NCBI RefSeq assembly: GCF_023611925.1
Contig: NZ_CP091456.1
Span: 1,902,001-1,966,000 of the forward strand
Source: Avibacterium sp. 20-132
Lineage (GTDB): Bacteria > Pseudomonadota > Gammaproteobacteria > Enterobacterales > Pasteurellaceae
Reading direction: 5' to 3'
Length of the DNA: 64,000 nucleotides
This document shows, piece after piece, positions 1 through 8,071 of the stretch (position 1 is the stretch's first letter; every line of letters starts with the position of its first letter). A model generated the notes under the pieces. The model was given only the letters and a program-made list of their open reading frames with translations, was not told where the DNA came from and ran no database searches. Position numbers and translations under genes: made by a program.

Positions 1-163
1 ACTTCAAGCTCAATACGGTCGTGTGCCGCGTTGAAAATCTCTTTCGCTTGGATAGCTTTAAGTAAGCTGATGGTTTCAAGATTGTTTCCCGCTAAGACGG
101 TTTTGATGTCATTACCGGTGGTGATTTGGGTGGTTCTGTCTTGGTCAATTTCAATATGTAATT
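1..163 (-). pseudogene. Truncated vgrG fragment (C-terminal half of conserved core), runs off left edge
   Basis: These bases match, with only a few changes, the segment of the three complete vgrG genes that encodes the gp5-like stretch ending in AAHDRIELEV (compare 2065-2214). Similarity stops abruptly at about 163. In the matching frame the minus strand meets a stop at about 190 with no ATG between, so there is no start and no upstream VgrG domain. It is a 5'-truncated fourth vgrG copy whose remaining 3' part lies outside the window. It probably marks an older recombination junction of the effector array. Confidence 0.85.
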
Positions 164-204
164 TCCTATTTCAATTATTATAGTTGCGCTTTTAAAACTT
201 AAAA

Positions 205-657
205 TTATTTTAAGTCAGATAAATTATATTTATATATAAAATCCTTATACAACTTCTTTAGTTTTTTATTGTCAGTAAATAGATCCTTACAGATAAATGT
301 TGGAGAGCTATATTCCAACTTAAAATATTCATCCTTTAATTTATATTTTTTAATAGTGTTGTTAATGTTTTCATTGTAGTATTTATTTAAAATTATTTTT
401 ATGTCACTCCACTTATAGTAATAGTCAAATTTAGAGTTTAAACCATTTAATGTTTGAGAATGTTTTTTAAAGAAAGAATATTTATTGGTTTTATCTTCAG
501 TTTGCAAATGATAGATTTTATCAATGCAAAGACTCTCTCCTAAATCAAGAAATTGATGATACAGTTCCGCATCCTGTATATACTCTTCTTTAGTAATTAT
601 GTTATTTGTTTCTCCTATAGCACTATTGGCTAGAAATAATAAAATTAATCTTTTCAC
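205..657 (-). CDS. Small exported protein, candidate T6SS immunity protein
   Basis: Family not recognised. The best start is the GTG at 657: AAGGAG lies 5 bases upstream and the product then begins with VKRLILLFLANSAIGE, which resembles a short signal peptide. The longer reading from the ATG at 708 puts 17 charged residues in front of this and has no good ribosome binding site. The mature part (about 135 residues) is rich in Lys, Tyr and Asn and has two Cys. It is the last gene of the vgrG1-Tae4 cassette, so a periplasmic immunity protein against the Tae4 amidase (a Tai4-like role) is a reasonable inference. No Tai4 signature was confirmed. Confidence 0.55.
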   Translation of the reverse strand: MKRLILLFLANSAIGETNNIITKEEYIQDAELYHQFLDLGESLCIDKIYHLQTEDKTNKYSFFKKHSQTLNGLNSKFDYYYKWSDIKIILNKYYNENINNTIKKYKLKDEYFKLEYSSPTFICKDLFTDNKKLKKLYKDFIYKYNLSDLK

Positions 658-793
658 TTCCTTCTCCTTAGTGATATATAAATCAACTTCTATTTTTAGA
701 TTTTTCATAATTGATTGATGTTATTAACCTAATCCTGTATATTAATAAATTCTCATTTCTAATCTCCCATTTTAAGTGTTTGGGATGTAAACA

Positions 794-1084
794 CTACCTT
801 AATAGGAAATGAGATAAGACTAATTCTATTATTGTAAATGAAGTTAGAAATAACACTATTGCTACTTTTTTATTTTTTAAAATCATATAAGTTGTTGGTG
901 CAGAAAATATAATAGATAGAATTAATGAAGCAAATATACTGTCCCAAAGTGCCCTTTCCATTCCGCTTCCCCAATAATAGCTAAAGTCTGGAAATATAAA
1001 AAGAATAAAAAATCTAAATCCACCAAACCAAAAAGCTATAAGAATTAATATGTATATTACAATGTAAGATAGTAGTCTAATCAT
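794..1084 (-). CDS. Small three-helix membrane protein in Tae4 cassette
   Basis: A 96-residue protein. The ATG at 1084 overlaps the TGA of the upstream amidase gene as ATGA and is preceded by GGAG at 6 bases, so the two are translationally coupled; a start 12 bases further upstream is possible but less likely. Three hydrophobic stretches are visible (about residues 4-32, 47-68 and 74-92). Family not recognised. Position and coupling suggest immunity to, or accessory function for, the Tae4 effector. Known Tai4 proteins are periplasmic rather than polytopic, so the exported protein downstream is the competing candidate. Confidence 0.6.
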   Translation of the reverse strand: MIRLLSYIVIYILILIAFWFGGFRFFILFIFPDFSYYWGSGMERALWDSIFASLILSIIFSAPTTYMILKNKKVAIVLFLTSFTIIELVLSHFLLR

Positions 1085-1677
1085 TCTATTCTCCAAAATA
1101 ATACTTTCTTTGCATGTCTGAGATCAGATAAACCAAATAATTCTCCTATACTAGGAAAATTTAATCTTGCCCAACTGGAAATAGGATTCATGCTGGCTAA
1201 TTCACCTTTATTCCATAAGTCAATATGATCTCCTGTTCTGATTCCATTTTTTTCTCCAGGTCTAACCCAATAATCTTGAAAAAAAATAATTCCTGTTTTA
1301 TTTCCAATATGTTCTTCAAAATTTTTTCCGGTATATATTTCAGGCTCAAGGATTCCAGGGAAAGGTTTTTTAGTTAACCAGTTAGCTAACTCTTGAGCGC
1401 GTAATACATGCATTTTAGGATAATTACATTTACCATAGCATTTTGCCCCTTTGAAAGAACGCATTTGTAATCCTATTTTTAATAGTGTTTCACTTATATT
1501 TATTGCACAATGATCATTAAAAATATCTTGTCCATTACTTTCATTGCTTATATGTTTCGGATTGGTATCTGGATAATTATTCCATAGTTCTTTAAATTTA
1601 ATAGTTCTTAATTTTAATTCTTTTATAGAGTTGTGTTTGTTATTAGTTTTTTCTTCACTATACCATAGCCATCCCAT
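1081..1677 (-). CDS. tae4: Type VI amidase effector, Tae4 family
   Basis: Predicted peptidoglycan amidase (DL-endopeptidase cutting between D-Glu and meso-DAP) delivered to the periplasm of rival cells. The 198-residue product has the Tae4 layout: an N-terminal helix region with catalytic Cys57 (NDHCAINIS), a Cys-rich loop (C80, C84), a wall-amidase core, and the GDHIDLWN motif holding His151 with nearby Asp153. The start chosen is the ATG at 1677, because AAGGAG overlaps the stop of vgrG1 and lies 9 bases upstream. An earlier in-frame start at 1722 would overlap vgrG1 by 32 bases. There is no signal peptide, as expected for a T6SS cargo. It is first behind vgrG1 and is probably carried by that VgrG's C-terminal domain. 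Confidence 0.88.
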   Translation of the reverse strand: MGWLWYSEEKTNNKHNSIKELKLRTIKFKELWNNYPDTNPKHISNESNGQDIFNDHCAINISETLLKIGLQMRSFKGAKCYGKCNYPKMHVLRAQELANWLTKKPFPGILEPEIYTGKNFEEHIGNKTGIIFFQDYWVRPGEKNGIRTGDHIDLWNKGELASMNPISSWARLNFPSIGELFGLSDLRHAKKVLFWRIE

Positions 1678-1690
1678 ATCTATTTTCTCC

Positions 1691-3850
1691 TTATTCTTCA
1701 TCGTAAAAATATAAAGCCTCATCTCCGAAGTATATTTTTATAACTTCGGATCTATTGCCTGTTATAATCTTGGGGATCTCCCCATTGTCATTTGTATAAC
1801 CAAAAATATGTTTACCGCTATCAGTTATAATGAGAAATGGGTAACCAACAATTTTTTCTCCTGTATCTATATCTGATAAGAAGAATGTTTCATCATACTG
1901 CTCTTGCAATTCCCCTGTATTATCCGGCACTTGCAACTCCTTCTCCTGCATCCCAATATGCACGCCATCCAACCAAATGCCTTCTTCATTCATCAAAATC
2001 GTGTTTTTACCAAAGCGAAGGAGAATCTTTTCATTGTCCATCGTCAGGCTGGTTTGTTTGCCCACTTCAAGCTCAATACGGTCGTGTGCCGCGTTGAAAA
2101 TCTCTTTCGCTTGGATAGCTTTAAGTAAGCTGATGGTTTCAAGGTTGTTTCCCGCTAAGACGGTTTTGATGTCATTACCGGTGGTGATTTGGGTGGTTCT
2201 GCCTTGGTCAATTTGAGTACGTTGGTTACCGTTAACCGTTAAAGTGCGGTGGTTTTTGATGTGATTTTTTTGGTCATGTTCAACCCGTGTGGTCATATCC
2301 CGCTGGGCGTGCATTTCAAATAATTCTCGGTTCGCGGCATCCTCAAAGAGAATGCTGTTGTAACCTTCCCCCTTGTAGGTTTTTGATTTAATGTGCATTT
2401 GGGTATAGGTAGCAGGCAGATTACCTGGTGGGATTTGCAGCTCATTATACACGCGTCCAATAATCAGCGGTTGGTCTGGGTCGCCTTCTAAAAAGCTCAC
2501 CACCACTTCTTGCCCAACACGCGGAATAGCGAGCATCCCCCAGTTTTGCCCTGCCCAAGGTTGAGCAACACGTACCCAGCAGGAACTTCTGGAATCGTTG
2601 AATTCCCCTTTATCCCAATGAAATTTCACTTTAACCCGGCCTTGGTAATCCGTGAAAATTTCTTCCCCTTTGGGGCCTGTGACTACCGCAGTTTGTGTGC
2701 CACAGATTTGTGGTTTTTGAGGGAAATTACTACGGAAAGTTTTCTCCGGAGAAAGACATTCAAAACGATTAGTGATAAAGGTGGTGTTTTCACGTTGGCT
2801 AAAATGGCTTTCCTCTTCCAAGGCTTGCGGTTGTTCGCCATGATGTTGAATGTAAGTTAATTGCCAAGGCTGATTGAAGTCAGCACGAGGATGGCGATGA
2901 ATGTGTAAGAGTTGGCCTATTCTTAAAGCTGGGTGATTGCTTTCTCCCTCGCCCGTATGGGCATCACGGCGTAAACTGTCGAGACGATATTGGGCAAAGC
3001 GTTCGCCACTGTCATTTTTATAGCGGCCAGGGTAGTCGTAGTAAGGGTAGTCTCCTTGAAATTGAATCTCTTCTTGTGTGCCTTGTAAGCCATATTCCGC
3101 ATTCCAGTTCGGTTTTTTGAAGGTGTAATCTTTTAACAACACTTCAGAAGGACGAATTTGTTCGGTCCATTGAAAGGTACGGAGATGAGGGGCTTGGCGT
3201 AATACGGTAGGATTGCCATTATAGTCAAGGGAGAGGGTATCTTCCTTGGATAAACGATGGGCATCATCGTAAATAAAGAGCCGGTCAATTTGATTATGTT
3301 CATCTTCCGTACAAAAGAAAAACAAGCCTTCTTCACCGATAATCCGTTGGAAAAATTCATAATCGGTTTCGCGGTATTGCACACAATATTCCCGTCTTGT
3401 GCGGTAGGCGATATCAATGGTGTGAAAAAGCACATCGGAATCGCTCAGCAGGGTTTTTAAGATAGCTTCAATACTGGTATGTTGGAAAATGCGTGAGCGT
3501 CTTTTTTGGGTTAATCGCCAGAGATGAGGGGAGAGGGTAAAGTGATAAAAGGTATAGCGTTCACCGGTTTTACCGAGTTTGATTTGTGTGACGATACCGG
3601 AGATATTCCGTTGTCGCTCACCATCTTGCCAGATGGAAAGGGTTGCTGCGCAGTCGAGTAGTGAACCAAATGGAAGCTGGTTATGTTGTGTTGCTGCGAC
3701 AATGGAGAGTTTAAAGAGGGAATTATAGCCTTCTTCGAAATCGAATTTGACAACACGGAAGGTGTCAGGTGGCAGTTGTGCCACTTCAAGGGTGAAGTGG
3801 AGATCGTTAGCAACGGAGAAGGTTGGTATTTTAGTCTCATTTCGGTACAT
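1691..3850 (-). CDS. vgrG: VgrG spike protein, copy 1 (Tae4-linked)
   Basis: A 719-residue T6SS tip protein. Residues about 18-380 form the gp27-like base (LHFTLEVAQ at the start, FECLSPEKTFRS near its end). Then come the gp5-like OB fold (VTGPKGEEIFTDYQGRVKVKFHW, WVRVAQPWAGQNWGM) and a beta-helix needle to about residue 645. Its core is nearly identical to copies 2 and 3. Identity stops after LQVPDNTGE; the last 72 residues are unique and contain FGYTNDNGEIPKI, the pattern of the transthyretin-like beta-sandwich seen on cargo VgrGs. This tail probably binds the Tae4 made from the next gene. AAGGG lies 6 bases before the start. The coding strand also contains an uptake signal (2242-2250). Confidence 0.95.
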   Translation of the reverse strand: MYRNETKIPTFSVANDLHFTLEVAQLPPDTFRVVKFDFEEGYNSLFKLSIVAATQHNQLPFGSLLDCAATLSIWQDGERQRNISGIVTQIKLGKTGERYTFYHFTLSPHLWRLTQKRRSRIFQHTSIEAILKTLLSDSDVLFHTIDIAYRTRREYCVQYRETDYEFFQRIIGEEGLFFFCTEDEHNQIDRLFIYDDAHRLSKEDTLSLDYNGNPTVLRQAPHLRTFQWTEQIRPSEVLLKDYTFKKPNWNAEYGLQGTQEEIQFQGDYPYYDYPGRYKNDSGERFAQYRLDSLRRDAHTGEGESNHPALRIGQLLHIHRHPRADFNQPWQLTYIQHHGEQPQALEEESHFSQRENTTFITNRFECLSPEKTFRSNFPQKPQICGTQTAVVTGPKGEEIFTDYQGRVKVKFHWDKGEFNDSRSSCWVRVAQPWAGQNWGMLAIPRVGQEVVVSFLEGDPDQPLIIGRVYNELQIPPGNLPATYTQMHIKSKTYKGEGYNSILFEDAANRELFEMHAQRDMTTRVEHDQKNHIKNHRTLTVNGNQRTQIDQGRTTQITTGNDIKTVLAGNNLETISLLKAIQAKEIFNAAHDRIELEVGKQTSLTMDNEKILLRFGKNTILMNEEGIWLDGVHIGMQEKELQVPDNTGELQEQYDETFFLSDIDTGEKIVGYPFLIITDSGKHIFGYTNDNGEIPKIITGNRSEVIKIYFGDEALYFYDEE

Positions 3851-4020
3851 AGGATACCCTTTTCATTGATATGCAATGGTTCATTTATCTTCATAATATA
3901 AATGAACTTAGGTGAATTCACAATCAATGAAAAGGAGATGTTCTTGGTATGCTGATAAAAGTGCGGTGGTTTTTCGCCTATTTCTTAATACTCGACAAAT
4001 CATATTGAAATTGACAATTC
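3851..4020. other. Gap between immunity gene 2a and vgrG1 with an uptake signal
   Basis: This 170-base gap holds one AAGTGCGGT uptake signal at 3959-3967 (plus strand). No clear terminator is seen. It may contain a promoter for the vgrG1 cassette, but none could be assigned. Confidence 0.5.
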
Positions 4021-4833
4021 TTATTTCCCCCAATTCGGCAGAGTTGTTGATTTATATGGTACAACTTTGTAACGTGATTTGTCTGGGGCTGGATCATCTA
4101 CCCGTATTATGGCTAGATTTCCCCACTTATTAGGATAACGTGCGTGTTCATCGTAATTTTCACGATTTACACAAAAATAAAAGTGGTATTCCTCCTTTCC
4201 AATAACACGTTCAAAACGATAAATCGCGTAGCATTTATCTTTACCAATATATTCTTCAGTATTTCCTGCATATTTAACTTGATCTCTTGACGATAAATCG
4301 AGAAAGAAGAATTTTTCTTTAAACGTTAAATTAAATTCTTTAAAATCACGGTCTAAAAATTGGGTTGCTTGTCCATAGTCATCTACGCCAAGACGTATTA
4401 GAGCAAAATCCCAATATTTTTCATTGAAGCGTTTTCTAATTTGACTACTGTATATGCCTTCAACAAAAATTTCTTTATTACCTTCACGTCTTTTTTCAAA
4501 AGTATGATAGTTAAAGATTCCTCCATCTCGAATGGGTGAAAAGAATTTTTTAGGCAGAATTTCCCCACCTTCAAAAGGTTTACCTAGCTTAGAAATCTCT
4601 TCTGCTATGCTAGATTTTTGACTGAGAACATTTAAGCTACTCCAAATTAATTTTTTAACAATAGCAATATCTTGTGGTGTAAATTGGTAGGCATGTTTGG
4701 CGGTAAGCTCATTGATATCAATATATTGTTTTTCGATAGTCTCCTGATTAGTTGTTTCTGCAAAACAGGTAATATAAGCAAAACAGAAGCATAGACTGGT
4801 TAGTATCTTGTATAATCGGTTCTTCGTTGTCAT
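4021..4833 (-). CDS. Exported immunity candidate 2a (paralogue of 5762-6577)
   Basis: A 270-residue protein with an N-terminal signal peptide (hydrophobic stretch about residues 8-25 ending CFA-ETT). Family not recognised. It shares blocks with the product of 5762-6577: FEGGEI.PKK.F.PI, a paired-Cys region (CYAIYRFER ... FYFCVNREN) and an identical RYKVVPYK end. Each copy sits just downstream of a copy of the same effector gene, the classic layout of a periplasmic immunity protein with its toxin. The gap to the effector gene is 14 bases, with CGGAG before the ATG. The role is inferred from export, pairing and duplication. Confidence 0.65.
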   Translation of the reverse strand: MTTKNRLYKILTSLCFCFAYITCFAETTNQETIEKQYIDINELTAKHAYQFTPQDIAIVKKLIWSSLNVLSQKSSIAEEISKLGKPFEGGEILPKKFFSPIRDGGIFNYHTFEKRREGNKEIFVEGIYSSQIRKRFNEKYWDFALIRLGVDDYGQATQFLDRDFKEFNLTFKEKFFFLDLSSRDQVKYAGNTEEYIGKDKCYAIYRFERVIGKEEYHFYFCVNRENYDEHARYPNKWGNLAIIRVDDPAPDKSRYKVVPYKSTTLPNWGK

Positions 4834-4847
4834 TGGGTTGTCTCCGG

Positions 4848-5738
4848 TTATAAAAAAACATCGCGTGGTTGTTTTTTATCTCGAATTGCCTTAATAAACT
4901 TATTCCAGAAAAGTTCTGTATCATCTTTGCTTCCTTTATCGATTACTTTTCGTCCAATAAGTTCATTCTTGGCTTCATAATCCTGCATTTGGTCATAAAA
5001 CGCATAAGGATTAATTGCTTGGATATGCCCTGTCATCACAGCACTTCTTCCCCAAGGTAAATCAGGTAAAATATTTCCAATGGCATCATCCCTTACCACT
5101 TTTGCACAGGTATAATTGTTTGCAATATTATAATATTGCTCTCGTTGTTCTATTACGTTTCTGATTCGCACCACATTTTTATAAATGGCTTCATACTGCG
5201 CTTCGGTAATTTTTAATTGAAACAAGGTGACTTTTTCGGATATTCGGTAGTCAGCGGTTGCTATGCCATAAGCACGATTGAAGTCCTTTCCGAGCTCATA
5301 GCCGACCTGAGCGGCAGGATATGGGTCTAACATTTGATTAATTTGTTCTTGGTTAGGGAGTTGGTGTTTTTTTCTATATTCAGCTAATCGTTCAGCATCA
5401 TTAGCTAAAGGGCCAACACTTAAGAAAATGGTGGCATTTAGGTTTTTAGTCAAATACATAAATGCATGCCCGGGGTCAGTGAGTACCTGATGAACAGGCA
5501 TGTCTATTTCGATATCTCCCCAATCATCCTCTAGGGGAATTCGTTGATAAGCGGATTGTTGAGGCTGATTATCGTCCCCTTCATTTTTGTTCATTTCCTC
5601 TTCAAAATTAAGGTTAGTTAAAGGTGATTTATTGACCTCAAAGCCAAGTACAAGAAAATAAGCGTCTTCAGCGTGTATCGTATAGCTGTTATTTTCAATG
5701 GGTTGCGTCTTGGTTTTGGTTATGATGGGAGTTGGCAT
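4848..5738 (-). CDS. T6SS effector candidate 2, possible cysteine hydrolase
   Basis: A 296-residue protein without signal peptide. No family is recognised with certainty. A His in DPGHAFMYL (His91) followed far downstream by a Cys in NNYTCAKVV (Cys211) resembles the His-then-Cys order of permuted NlpC/P60 (YaeF/LRAT-like) papain folds; this is inference from motif order only. AAGGAG is 6 bases before the ATG. It is followed at once by an exported protein, and a 5'-truncated second copy of the same gene lies at 6574-7101, also followed by a paralogous exported protein. This is orphan-module behaviour typical of polymorphic toxins. Residues 137-259 are nearly identical in the two copies, while the extreme C-terminus differs. 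Confidence 0.6.
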   Translation of the reverse strand: MPTPIITKTKTQPIENNSYTIHAEDAYFLVLGFEVNKSPLTNLNFEEEMNKNEGDDNQPQQSAYQRIPLEDDWGDIEIDMPVHQVLTDPGHAFMYLTKNLNATIFLSVGPLANDAERLAEYRKKHQLPNQEQINQMLDPYPAAQVGYELGKDFNRAYGIATADYRISEKVTLFQLKITEAQYEAIYKNVVRIRNVIEQREQYYNIANNYTCAKVVRDDAIGNILPDLPWGRSAVMTGHIQAINPYAFYDQMQDYEAKNELIGRKVIDKGSKDDTELFWNKFIKAIRDKKQPRDVFL

Positions 5739-5761
5739 TTATTGCTCCTTATCTTTATTAC

Positions 5762-6577
5762 TTATTTCCCCCAATTAGGCAGCGTTGTTGCTTTATATGG
5801 TACAACTTTGTAACGTGATTTATCCAATTTTGGCTCATCTAACCGTTCAATCACAATTTTTCCAAATCGATAAGGGTATTTATCCGTTTCTTGGTAATTA
5901 TTGCGACTCACACAAAAATCAAATTGGAGATGGGCTTTTTCATCTTTACGTTCAAATCGATAAATTGCATAGCAATTTTTTTCTATCGCTTCGAATCGCC
6001 CTGTTGCTTTAAAGTAAGAATCTGAATACCCGGCTAGGGAGGATAATGTGTTTTTTAAGAGAAGATCTTTTAAAAAGTATTTTTGTTTAAAAACTAGATT
6101 TAAGTCATCGAAATCTTTTTGAGTAAACTCTGAGTTCATTGCTATTCTTTCTGCAACGGGAAATATTGTTGCTGTTTTCCAGAAGTTTTTAGTTTTTTTA
6201 TCAAAACTACTGTCATAATATCCATGAATTTCGAAATTTTCTTTTATTGACTTACCAAATAGATAAGAGTAAGTAAAGTATCCCTTGGTTATTGGAGTAA
6301 ACAGTTTTTTAGGGACAATTTCTCCCCCTTCGAAATTTGAATTTAACTCTCTTAATACTGAATAAATACTATTTTTTTCTATTATTTCTATGTTTTTTTG
6401 AAGAAAGAACTTAAAGTCGGCTATGTTTCTTTTGGTAAATTGATATTTTTTAATTTCATTAATGTATATTATTGAAATATTGCCCCTCCCGGAACTTTCT
6501 TGTTTTTCTATAGAAGAAGCACTACTTCCATATGATGATGTAAGTAATAGAAATATTGCTAATAATACGCTTTTCAT
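5762..6577 (-). CDS. Exported immunity candidate 2b (paralogue of 4021-4833)
   Basis: A 271-residue protein with a clear signal peptide (about residues 1-20, SSYGSSAS end). It is related to 4021-4833 over its length, with the strongest blocks at FEGGEIVPKK, CYAIYRFER and the C-terminal RYKVVPYK stretch. The ATG overlaps the TGA of the truncated effector fragment as ATGA, and AAGGAG lies just upstream, so translation was coupled to the effector. With the effector now reduced to a C-terminal piece, this looks like a retained orphan immunity gene. It may still protect against neighbours carrying the complete toxin. Function inferred. Confidence 0.65.
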   Translation of the reverse strand: MKSVLLAIFLLLTSSYGSSASSIEKQESSGRGNISIIYINEIKKYQFTKRNIADFKFFLQKNIEIIEKNSIYSVLRELNSNFEGGEIVPKKLFTPITKGYFTYSYLFGKSIKENFEIHGYYDSSFDKKTKNFWKTATIFPVAERIAMNSEFTQKDFDDLNLVFKQKYFLKDLLLKNTLSSLAGYSDSYFKATGRFEAIEKNCYAIYRFERKDEKAHLQFDFCVSRNNYQETDKYPYRFGKIVIERLDEPKLDKSRYKVVPYKATTLPNWGK

Positions 6578-7101
6578 TTTTTTGCTCCTTTTTCTAAAAT
6601 AATATCTTTCGGCATATTTTGAAAAAGGAGATTTTTCTTATTGCCATCTTTAATTGCATGAATAAACTTATTCCATTGCGTCTGTTGATCATCTAAGTCG
6701 ATGATAAACTCTTGTATAAATTTTGATTTTTTCTTATATTCCTGCATTTGGTCATAAAACGCATAAGGATTAATCGCGTGGATATGCCCTGTCATCACAG
6801 CACTTCTTCCCCAAGGTAAATCAGGTAAAATATTTCCAATGGCATCATCCCTTACCACTTTTGCACAGGTATAATTGTTTGCAATATTATAATATTGCTC
6901 TCGTTGTTCTATTCCGTTTCTGATTCGTACCACATTTTTATAAATGGCTTCATACTGCGCTTCGGTAATTTTTAATTGAAACAAGGTGACTTTTTCGGAT
7001 ATTCGGTAGTCGGCGGTCGCTATTCCATAAGCACGATTGAAGTCCTTTCCGAGCTCATAGCCGACCTGAGCGGCAGGATATGGGGCTAACATTTGATTAA
7101 T
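6574..7101 (-). pseudogene. Orphan C-terminal fragment of effector 2
   Basis: This encodes a near copy of residues 135 onward of the 4848-5738 effector, including the Cys region NNYTCAKVV but lacking the part with His91. Similarity begins at about 7101, in the codons for I-N-Q-M. An in-frame TAA sits immediately upstream and the only ATG (7092) has no ribosome binding site. The C-terminal 40 residues differ from the complete copy. It is best read as a displaced toxin tail left after recombination placed a new effector behind vgrG2. If translated at all it would lack the putative His and be inactive. Confidence 0.75.
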
Positions 7102-7134
7102 TTAATAATATTCAAAGAATCTAATAAAAATTTA

Positions 7135-7497
7135 TTATTTTAAAAGCTTGTAAAATAAGAACATTAGCAAGCTCAGATAAATATACCCCATAACTATATA
7201 GCATAGGATGAAATGTATTAAAAAAAATATAAAACCAGAATTAAAATAATAAAAAGACATAATAAAACAGGATAGGAATAGACAAATCATTGGGCAAACT
7301 ATGAAAAATAAATATTTCTTAGTGTGGAAAAATGTTCTTATCCAAAACCATAAGGTAAAAGAAAGAATGTAATATAAATATATTCCTTGATAGTCTACAA
7401 CCTTAGAATATCTAAATCTTCCTGTGCATACATATAACAAAAAGAAAGTAATTATAGCAAACCATTCAGCATTTCGTTTAATAAAAATATTTTTCAT
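7135..7497 (-). CDS. Four-helix membrane protein, candidate immunity for effector 7511-8071
   Basis: A 120-residue, strongly hydrophobic protein with about four membrane segments (roughly residues 12-27, 40-55, 62-84 and 88-117). Family not recognised. GGAG lies about 8 bases before the ATG, and the gene starts 13 bases after the effector gene ends. Its place directly behind a vgrG-linked toxin makes an immunity role likely. An inner-membrane protein would fit protection against a toxin acting at the membrane or periplasm. Very low GC compared with flanking core genes. Confidence 0.6.
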   Translation of the reverse strand: MKNIFIKRNAEWFAIITFFLLYVCTGRFRYSKVVDYQGIYLYYILSFTLWFWIRTFFHTKKYLFFIVCPMICLFLSCFIMSFYYFNSGFIFFLIHFILCYIVMGYIYLSLLMFLFYKLLK

Positions 7498-7510
7498 TTA
7501 TGTCTCTCCA

Positions 7511-8071
7511 CTATAGTTTTATAGTTATATCTGATAATTTTCTTAATTGGTCTCCTAGTTGATTGGGACGGCTAGTTATTTCTAGGTCCTTAAATTTACC
7601 AATTCCACCTTTAAGTACTTCACTTGAGCATTCAGTGCACCCCATAGGACCACAACTTCTATCTGCCTCTATATTACTTTTGATTCTTTCTCCTTCTTCG
7701 TCAGAAAGATAAAATATATGTGCATAAACATCTTCACCATCCTCTTTTTGATAATTAATATAATCTTCAAATGAAAAATCATTTCCTGATAATGTATAGC
7801 CACTGCCTGGGTAGATAATTTCGCCACTTTCTCTTTTGAAAAAATAACTTCCACTTGGGTCATATAATAAAGATTCGCTCTTATTTTGAGTGTTTTCAAG
7901 AATCATTCCTGTATGTGTACCAATACCCCAAACATTATAGAGATGAAATGAATCTTCCCATGTATTCTCATTCGTTATTACATAGAGAATATATTTTGGT
8001 CTTGATATTTTAATGGTTTCCACATAGTCATTTATTTTAAAATTTGCTTTTGATGTTTTGTTATTTACCAT
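7511..8071 (-). CDS. T6SS effector with permuted papain-like (NlpC/P60-like) motifs
   Basis: A 186-residue protein without signal peptide. It has GIGTHTGMIL (His53) followed by LYDPSGSYF and, later, SCGPMGCTECSS (Cys140, 145, 148). The His-first then Cys order and the HTGMI-plus-DPSGS pattern are typical of permuted papain-fold amidases and hydrolases (LRAT/YaeF-type), which occur among cell-wall or lipid-attacking effectors. The ATG overlaps the vgrG2 stop by 7 bases (ATGGTAA), tying its translation to that VgrG. The substrate cannot be told from sequence: a peptide bond in murein, a lipid ester or a protein are all possible. Confidence 0.72.
   Translation of the reverse strand: MVNNKTSKANFKINDYVETIKISRPKYILYVITNENTWEDSFHLYNVWGIGTHTGMILENTQNKSESLLYDPSGSYFFKRESGEIIYPGSGYTLSGNDFSFEDYINYQKEDGEDVYAHIFYLSDEEGERIKSNIEADRSCGPMGCTECSSEVLKGGIGKFKDLEITSRPNQLGDQLRKLSDITIKL

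Noticed and set aside
766-800. Terminator hairpin AGTGTTT/AAACACT between the two small Tae4-cassette genes
   Set aside because: A 7-bp stem exists (775-781 with 789-795) but overlaps the stop codon and has no T-run on the minus strand.
1837-3460. Several plus-strand open frames opposite vgrG1 (repeated opposite vgrG2 and vgrG3)
   Set aside because: They recur at the same place opposite each vgrG, are rich in Cys/Phe/Leu without a family pattern and have no ribosome sites; they mirror the conserved coding strand.
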